DNA from: Angiostrongylus vasorum
Lineage: Eukaryota; Nematoda; Chromadorea; Rhabditida; Metastrongylidae
Direction of reading: 5' to 3'
NCBI GenBank assembly: GCA_018806985.1
Contig: JADANN010000423.1
Coordinates: 292,871-356,870, forward strand
DNA length: 64,000 nt
Numbering within the stretch: the stretch's first letter is position 1; each line of letters opens with the position of its first letter. Of the stretch, positions 56,581 to 64,000 are shown piece after piece. A program made the translations under genes and the position numbers. The notes beneath the pieces are model-generated. The model was not told the origin of the DNA and did not search any database. It saw only the letters and a program-made list of their open reading frames with translations.

Positions 56581-57690
56581 GTGGGTCTACAGTTAGCAGA
56601 GGTGGTATGTAGGGCTTATAACGAATCATTGGTTAAAAATTCCTTTGAATACAACCATGTTCGATCGGCATTTTGAAGATGATCATCTCTATCCCCCATC
56701 ATCTGAAAAGGAATTGAAAAGTCAATGCCGAAAATTGACCAGCGCATGGGTCAAAGTGGCTTAAGCTGTTGGTTTGAAACTTTCAGCTACTTTTTAAACT
56801 CAAAGTTTAATTATCTACATGCCCGTCCTATAATTGCTTATCAAAGCTGGTAAGTTAGTATTCATTGATGATCTGCGTCAACCGAACCCATCATAATTCA
56901 AAGTTACAACCGTAGTCAACTGTACAAAGCAACCAGCGTATAGAATAAAATGAATTTAAAACCAAATACTTTCCCAGTTGCTGAAGCACATTCCAGCACA
57001 TCTTACGAACACTCAGATGTTCCTGGACCATCTACATAATCCGCCTCCTAACAGCGCTTGCGTGATGGAATGCTTTGACTTTACCGCAATTTAAACAGAC
57101 GTCTCCAATGATTCCACTATACCAACTACCCTTGAGCTCATACAACAGAAAAAAGCAATAAACATATATGGCGGGCTATTGACTAAGCGGCTCATGGTCC
57201 TCTCAGAGGACTGACTAAACTGCTAAATTTTCAGATGGGTCAAAAATTATTACACATAATCGAGAGAACTCTCAATTCCAGTAATTGCAGTGGGTCAGTG
57301 AGTGGCACCAAGCCTATCCATTACGCGGAAACGCCAGCAATTGGTTTTCAGCCATTACTGTACTGTAGACATTTAGATTAGTGCTTTGTGATCTATTCCA
57401 CATTACAAGAAACTGACAAACGCTTCGAGTTGCTGAATGGATAGTCAGAGTAGATTAAATTCACCAGACAGAAACTAATGGGAAACCGGTTTCCATTTCT
57501 GAACGACCAAATGAACTTCTCCGGAAACGGTCATTTCTTTATGTTTCCCCGAAAGCCAAGCAGAAAAACGCTGATCCACCACCTCTCCTTTCACCTCTCA
57601 CCTCACAGACAAAAAGTGCGCCCGGAGAAACGTATTTCGAAAGGCCACCAGTGTGCACAAAGGAAGAAGAGAAATAAGAATCTTAACCGT
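56580..57690. other. No feature recognised
   Basis: Only short frames; no repeat landmarks. Confidence 0.45.
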
Positions 57691-57840
57691 TTTATTTACT
57701 GCCTACTCTTTTCAATGGCAGGGTATATTGCGAAATATAATATCAATAATGCTGAGATATTTGCAAAACTCCGGACCGCAGGTGTCTGCGGTGGGAACTT
57801 TGTTTTGCAAATATCTCAGCACCATAGAAGTATAAATCCA
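57690..57840. repeat. Family A minimal hairpin
   Basis: A forward end (GCCTACTCTTTTCAATGGCA to GGTGTCTGCGGTGGGAAC) abuts a reverse end (TTTTGCAAATATCTCAGCAC). The module between is deleted. Confidence 0.6.
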
Positions 57841-57844
57841 TAAA

Positions 57845-58680
57845 CTTGACGTGGCAACTGGCCATTTCCAGTGGCGGCCAAACTGTAACTTTTGGGTATA
57901 GGTGTAGGAAACACGCCTCCAAAGGATAATTCTAGAGATATTAAGACACTGTTAATCCTGCCTTTATTTCCGACGAAATAACTGAAGCTCCAAATCATTG
58001 CTTAAAAACGGTCGGTCAAGAGAATTCTGCAAAAGTGATTGAAAAACTACCCAGCACTCTAAAAGGCCAGCTAGTTCACAACTGTCTTTATGACCATCTA
58101 CGTGCAAAATTGCACAACACGCCCTAACGGTAATGATGGCGATTGTATAAGTTTGGTACGGTTTATCCGATCTTTTGCAAAGCGTACGGAGACGATTAAA
58201 CTAGCGAAACTGGGAGACAACTGTGCCTCCGTATAAAAGAACATCTTGTCAGTAAACGTAAAATTAAACGAAATACTCCACTAGGCAAGCACAGGATACA
58301 ATGACACAACGGGGAAGATTTTGTAATCGAAGTTGACATCCTCGCACTGCAATCGAATACTTCAGCAAGCAGAACTCTCGAGGCATTCTGCATATGAAGA
58401 CCAATACGTTAATGTGATAGAGGCTGACTACCCATCCATGTGAACTCTGTGTGCTTTGTCCAAATGTGAAATACTCAGAGCAAGACTCAGGAAAGTGGTG
58501 AGTGTGTAAAGAATTTGTTTACTTTTCAAACCGTCTGGAAGTTTCTTGCTTTATCTCTTTTGGTTATGAAGATGTTTGGCTGAGTACATTGTCAACTTGA
58601 CCTTTCCAAGCTCTGAAAAAAGGAGAAGTTTGCAGAAATATCAGCATATTTGTGAACAAAAAAAGTGAAACAATAACCTA
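57845..58680 (+). mobile_element. Second Penelope-like 3' end, more decayed
   Basis: Pieces in order: LILPLFPTK near 57955; LVHNCLYDHLRAK near 58075; a GIY-YIG remnant with GTVYPIFCKAYGDD near 58160; RQLCLRIKEHL near 58220; NGEDFVIEVDIL near 58310; ASRTLEAFC near 58375. A non-coding tail follows with a degenerate CTCTGAAAAAAGGAG motif at 58611, in the place where other copies have the hammerhead-like core. Confidence 0.72.
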
Positions 58681-59730
58681 GTGTTTGCGCATTGTGGAAA
58701 AAATGAGTTAAATAATTAAATGGCCTACACTCCACTTCAGCATCTCGACTGTTCTTGAGGGCAACACATGTATAGTGCGAGGCTCTAGGCTAAGCAGTCT
58801 GTATAGTGAAGGTCGGTAATCGTGCAGTGAGCTGAATGAATAGGTAGGTAACTTGTAGAGAAACGAATAGTTAGTATGACACTTGCTGCTTGCTGCTGCC
58901 TATTACCATTTATTGATAGCTATTGCTGTCGCGTGAAACTTTTCGAAGCTTGGAAGTGCCTCGATCTCGGTTAAGCGTGCTCCAAACCTCCAAACTTGAG
59001 TACATAAACTTTTGCATAGGCAGGAATCTACTGTAGCAGCGAAATAGAAATATAGCAAGACATACAGTAACACAGCAAGAAAGTGTACATCGGCGTGTGG
59101 TAACCATTCAGGGGGTATAGTTTCAATATTTTATACTACCGCATGTTTCATAAGCTACTTGTGATTAGCGACATCTAGCTTTGCTTAATCTTGCATAGCC
59201 TATTTTTATTCAAATTTTTTCGTGAAATTTTTCAAGAAATCTGTTAAAGTTACTTTTTAACCCCTACTATCTCTATCTGACAAATTTTTTTTGTGAAATA
59301 AATAATTTGTTTGTTTTTAGGGCGGTCTTGCCTTGTCCAATTTGCTCTTTATCTGAATTTTATACGCACGACAAATAGGCACTCATCGGTGTATGCAATC
59401 CAAGAGGATTTGGGGGCGACTCAAAACGCCGCCCACCCAAGAATGAATAAAAGCAACCCATGATTCATCAATCTTTTTCTCCGGTTAGCATCCTTACAGT
59501 GATTGTCTCAATCTTTCTGCTAAATTTTCTGTAGTAGATTCCAACTGTTGAACTTTCCTTCCAGATAGGCTGCCTTATCTTATGCCAAGGATTTCTCTCT
59601 CTTAGCAGTCACCATTGCGTTAAAACTATTAGGCTGCCCAGAATGTTATAGAATATAATATTTCAATCGTCCATGTACCTGTACCATTTAACCTTATTGC
59701 ACCGTTATTGTCAAATCAGTATTACTATAC
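58680..59730. other. No feature recognised
   Basis: AT-rich, no family landmarks or credible exons. Confidence 0.45.
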
Positions 59731-59734
59731 ATAA

Positions 59735-60000
59735 AGATGGGGCGGATGACACAGTGGTTCCGATCATCACGAGCACGGTGGTGGTTCGATCCCGCCCCAC
59801 GCTCACTAGATCTCTCATCCTTCCGGGGTCGGGAAAATGGTACTAAACTAGTCCGGGAAAAAAATCACGTCCCGCAATCTACTTGGAAACGCTCTAAACT
59901 GCCTGTCTCAGGACTCTAGGGAGGACCGACTCGGCCACCATCCTGTGGTATTCAGGATGAAGTGAAAATTTTTCAACCAGTAGCCAAAGCTGTAACTTGG
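59735..60000 (+). repeat. tRNA-derived SINE, family C
   Basis: Head GGGGCGGATGACACAGTGG with an intact B box GGTTCGATCCC, body CTTCCGGGGTCGGG, CACCATCCTGTGGTATTCAG, 3' truncated. Best-preserved tRNA-like head in the window. Confidence 0.78.
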
Positions 60001-60965
60001 AGTAGGAAGGGGGTTAAGGTTAAAGATTAAGGTTAAATGAGGAGTAAGAGAAGGATCAAAAGATTAACAAAGTAGAATCACGAAGCGGAACAAGAATGAC
60101 TTTACAGGAAGATAGCCATTCTAACACATTGTATAAAGTGGGCACAGTTTGCTGTAGGGGTGATCTCCTGAACAGTGTTTTTGTGAGTTATAACACACTG
60201 GGCACTAACATAAGCCACAGAATAAAATTCTAAAAAGCAAAAGCGGTTCTATGATAAACATCTGGTAAAAAGATAGCAATACACATATGATGTACACGTT
60301 CAGAAAGATAGAGCAGTCACTCCCACAGTTCCGAGATTTTTAAAAATCCTACAGCCTTCCCCTTGTTGCAGAATTTTCGTCTGTTGTCGAAAAACCGACA
60401 AGACCGTAAGCGATATCAAAACCGCCTCAATCCCCTAGGCCTAGGGGGCCACGTGGATTTCAACGTCGTACAATATGTGTTAACTAAGAAAGAGTCAATA
60501 AACAAAGATATTGCCCAGTGCATTTCCGGTCGACTGCGGAACATGAACGTCAGCTACATTTTATGAAGTATTTGTGCATGACCAGATAAAGGAGCATCTC
60601 GGCACCCTACAAAGGATCGCGGCCAGAATTTGTCCTTAAAAGACTTAGTTTGTTGCGCGTAAATGATTCTTGGCCTTTGGACGTATGTGATAAAGCTCTT
60701 TTACGTATTATCGTGTTTCGAAGGCGTGTATTAACAGCAAAGAAACCTAAATAAAGGATGGGAAGTCAGTCAATTCCTTATGATCATTTTTGTCTTTTTT
60801 TATGATATGATTCTCGAACGAAAGCTTACTGGCACCGTTACAACGACCATGCATATTTTCTGCTCACCTAGTGTTCCATAATGTATAAATGTTGTCACTA
60901 TCAGTGTGAAGATGACTAGTAGACACTAATTTTCAATCCAAATTTCATCCATAGATGATAGTGCT
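60000..60965. other. No firm feature
   Basis: A plus frame at 60363-60566 begins at a TTGTTGCAG acceptor and looks mildly coding (VDFNVVQYVLTKKESINK), but no partner exon or family is evident. Confidence 0.3.
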
Positions 60966-60969
60966 AGGC

Positions 60970-61610
60970 AGTACGAATACCTCCGATTGCCTCAGCTACT
61001 TCTAACTTTGTCGAGAAATCAACATGGTTGACGAATTAGCTCCAGATTTGAACGGGAAGATGCGACGGCTTGGAGAGCTTTCGTGAGCATCGAGGATGTA
61101 ATGAGGAAAAACACCCGACTCCCGTGCCCACATTTTTTCGCCCCACGATTCTTCCTGCCTTAACCTAAGAAACCTGGTCCCTGCGTAAGCAAGATGAAAG
61201 CTCACTAAACGTTGTTGAAGGACGATGCTAGAGTATCCCGTATCACGTAAGTGAGAGAAGAAATCCAAAGCTCTGATCCACTTCAGTGATTAAAACCAAA
61301 GGCGCCGTTGTATATGCCTAACTATCGAAGATAAGGTGGGCCTTACGCGTTATGCATGTGAACGCTAACCGATAAACAAGAGTCGCTAGTGACAGGATTT
61401 CGCGGATTTTCAAACGTGCTGCGGGAAGACCACTGATTTGATTCTGCAGAGTTCTTCATGAAAGCCATAGAAAAAGATATTATGCTCAACGAATCCATAG
61501 GGGCAAGTGGAGCCCAATGAGCTACTGTTACACGAAATAGGGGAAAAATGGAAGATTTACTGGTGCCGGCTTGAGTCAGTCAACGATCAATGGGATATGG
61601 AATGATATAA
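60970..61610 (+). mobile_element. Degenerate 3' fragment of LINE element 2
   Basis: Same segment as 55910-56580 but more decayed. Recognisable pieces are REINMVDELAPDL near 61015, a Trp-Arg-Ala-Phe run near 61070 and VMHVNANR near 61350, with stops in all frames. Confidence 0.65.
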
Positions 61611-62070
61611 GTGAATTTCATACCACGCTTAATAATTCTACCACACTTCTATTATCTTGAGACACTCACTATTTTATGTCAGTGACGACTTCGTTATCAT
61701 CTTGTGAAATCAACAACTGTGATGCAGTGTAGCTTTTACGAAAGATCTTTGCGTACGCTTAACCTACTAGTTCATACCTTCTGTGGTCGTTTTCATGCCC
61801 ATTGAATGCAAATCTAAGGCCATCAAGACAAAGAAAGCAGTACACGTCGCCATCTTATGCTCCTTGTGTTGACGCTGATCTTCTTTGTAAATACGATTCG
61901 TCCTCGGAAAAATGTTCGGCAAAATTTTCACAAATCTATTGGTGGATAAAGCATACATATGATATCCTGAAGAGCGTGCTTCTATGTAGGATGACATTCA
62001 TTTTGCTAAATTCTTGATCATTCTTCTGATAACCTTAAACTTCCTGAAGTGTTATTTACCCGTTCCTGCC
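61610..62070. other. Possible minus-strand exon, unproven
   Basis: Minus strand about 61915-61783 reads RIYKEDQRQHKEHK followed by a signal-like MATCTAFFVLMALD and ends at a GTATGA donor. No following exon was found, and the plus strand is also open. Confidence 0.25.
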
Positions 62071-62074
62071 TATT

Positions 62075-62335
62075 CATACTTGAATACTTGGATACTTGGA
62101 TGGTCCGCCTTCACTGGCCGTGTGGGTCCCAGCATAATTCTCGTTTTTTCGGAGTTTGCTAGCTTAGCCATTGTGTTCACCTGGGGTCCCGAGGTCAGTC
62201 TAGTCAAAGTCGGCCCCCCGCCTTCGTGGATCAGAATGAGATTTGCCACCATGCGACTAGTTTGATACCGGGTCGGTAGACCAGACTTCTTCTCAGCTTG
62301 GGAGACTTTGCCGGGGGACGAATCTCTGCTGCCAA
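62075..62335 (-). repeat. Family D element, truncated
   Basis: Tail ATACTTGGATACTTGGATGG then CCGCCTTCACTGGCCGTG; this copy has the clearest match to the RTE 3' end at 18010-18050. Confidence 0.75.
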
Positions 62336-62899
62336 CCGTTATTTATTCATACCATATGTTATTTACTAAGCCTTGCTCAGAAACTATCTTATTATATTTA
62401 GCCTTTGATTATATGGTGCTCATTTACGGAGCAACACGTATCATTTCAATCCAAATTTAGCGTGTCTTCTGTTGTTGCACTATAATTACAAGACTAAAGC
62501 AGTTCCTAGCTGCTAGTTATCTGAGCGATTATGTTCCAACGCTATTTCCACTTGACTGGAATGTCACTTATTTGGCAAGCTCTACTTTCATAGAGTTGCG
62601 AGACATTCACAATCACTATAGCTGCCGTTCCTTTTTGATAAAAAGGAGGTTCACCAACTAGCGGCTAGGTATCTTCTACGCTGAGCAATTTTTGTACTAT
62701 CAGTTTACTTTGAACAAGAAAAGTAAGTGAAACTGCCAAGTTTTTCTCATCTTAACTCCTCTGCCTCACATGAGTGGAACGTAAACCGTAAAGTCTGGAA
62801 CGACACTGGAAAAGGCAAAGTTCGACGAGACATAAGTTTTTTATGAGACAACCACCGCATTGTGTTAGTGAACTCGTGCGAATTCATAAAGTTTCCACA

Positions 62900-63480
62900 A
62901 AAGTATTGCTTTGCTAGCTGAGAGGAACGCAGAGAAGAGGCTTCCGTTGTGGGACGTGAAATACGCGAGACCCGCAAAGGTAATCGTGGTTCGATCCGGC
63001 CATGGGTCAACGTTTTGCGAATATCTCAGCATCGTTATGGTTGTAATTCACATCATGCCCTGCCATAAAAAAATTATAGTGCGCAGAAAATGAAAAGGTT
63101 AACTCTCGCTATAGTTCAACAAATTTTTGTAATAACGATATGTCAGGCGTCGTGCCATTTTCATACGAATGGTAATGTCATCCCCTTCCTAACGAACTGA
63201 TTCCTTTTATAATACCTCAGCCTTAATTTAACGCACCATGAAAAACAGTGAATTAGCGAAGTTGCTTAGAGGTGATTTTTTAACTTTTGAGGCCAACCAC
63301 TGCAGCTTCAGCTTAACTGTGTTCAATCCGTTTGTGCTTCCTACACCATTCCATCTGACGTGTGATTACTGATAGCACCGCTTAAGTAGAAAAGGGTAGA
63401 GAGAACGACCAGGCAATGCGCTCGGTTTGTGTGGTGGATGACACGTGATCCCCAAGAAAAGGTAGGTAAGAGTGCAAAGC
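62900..63480 (-). repeat. Two reverse family A copies, truncated
   Basis: The first, 62905-63110, has GCATCGTTATGG after TTTTGCGAATATCTCA and a GCCATAAAAAAATTATAG tail. The second, 63290-63480, has CAGCTTAACTGTGTTCAATC and GTGTGGTGGATGACACGTG, then stops. Confidence 0.55.
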
Positions 63481-63544
63481 TTACCTGTTGTTTCGCGTTT
63501 TGTTCATGTCTCAATAGCTTTGCTGAACTTCACAGAAATTTTCT

Positions 63545-63779
63545 TATACTTAGATGCGGAGTAAGTTTTTTCTTCAAAAATCTCCTAGAAGAAGTTTTGT
63601 TACGTGAACACCGTTGTAAAACACTTGATGGATTGTTTCCAATGACTAGCCTGCATTTCAATATTGAGAAAGAGACGTCTCCTTACGTGAGCACGCAGAA
63701 ATACTGTATCGAACCACCCTTTTTCCAGAAATGGCTTACCAACCTGGTTAATGGTCAAGCTTTGACATCCAAATTGTAA
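63545..63779 (+). other. Coding-like open stretch, unassigned
   Basis: The plus strand is open to a stop at 63777, with a coding-like end (EKETSPYVSTQKYCIEPPF). The minus strand also reads open from about 63780, with a possible GTAAGG donor near 63684. I cannot decide the strand or a family, and it may be a fragment of an unlisted transposon. Confidence 0.2.
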
Positions 63780-64000
63780 CTCCTTCATATGGCTCGTGCT
63801 GTTTCATCAAATCGCCGCATCTTCGCTTTCAATCAAAATAAGTTTGCGGGTGAGATATGAAAGAAAGGCGACAGGGTTTTGCGTCATTGAAATGCTAAAT
63901 TTTCCGTTCAAACACGAGGTTGATCACAAAGCTACCTGGCTCGTCTTCAAATATCCTCCGTGCCCCTTCGTAGTTTTATCCACATAAATTGTCCTTCATC

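Overview
This window is eukaryotic and most likely from a clade V (strongylid, hookworm-like) nematode. The signs are: no long open frames; genes split into 50-180 bp exons with GT/AG introns and TTTCAG-type acceptors; a possible spliced-leader acceptor beside a start codon; a TWK-type potassium channel; and dense RTE-type LINEs, Penelope-like elements and tRNA-derived SINEs. The species is inferred, not proven. No bacterial operon, rRNA, CRISPR array or functional tRNA gene was seen.

Genes. (1) Minus strand 51537-39534: a 12-exon two-pore-domain (K2P/TWK) potassium channel. I rebuilt it with consistent splice phase throughout; both selectivity filters (TTTGYG and TTIGLGD) and four membrane segments are present. 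(2) Minus strand 38470-38053: three short in-phase exons ending in a stop. They are either the distal C-terminus of the channel transcript or the end of an unrecognised gene. (3) Plus strand 7365-10632: three exons of an unrecognised protein ending in a hydrophobic segment. (4) Plus strand 15803-27640: nine exons encoding a Cys/basic juxtamembrane start and a long Ser/Pro/Tyr-rich tail. Blocks 3 and 4 can be joined in phase into one single-pass membrane protein, which I think is the better reading.

Mobile DNA fills most of the rest. A degenerate RTE-type LINE lies on the minus strand at 27930-31560, with a 530 bp foldback element nested in it and flanked by a 12 bp target-site duplication. 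A second RTE copy is at 16865-18050 (+). A different LINE (element 2) fills the 3.5 kb sixth intron of the channel gene (43100-46236, -), with 3' fragments at 5890-6270, 55910-56580 and 60970-61610. Two Penelope-like 3' ends with GIY-YIG endonuclease remnants are at 54830-55835 and 57845-58680. Related terminal repeats, several carrying a hammerhead-like motif, occur at 3880-4200, 13700-13855, 22210-22985, 25640-25800 and 36870-37620. Families A, B, C and D (about 250-380 bp each) occur repeatedly; A often forms palindromes, B and C carry tRNA-like A and B boxes, and D shares its 3' end with the RTE LINE. A roughly 1 kb imperfect palindrome lies at 1020-1995.

The host genes have ordinary compact exons and the introns serve as the landing ground for transposons. 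The channel introns alone hold LINE, A, B and D copies and microsatellites without damaging any recognisable exon.
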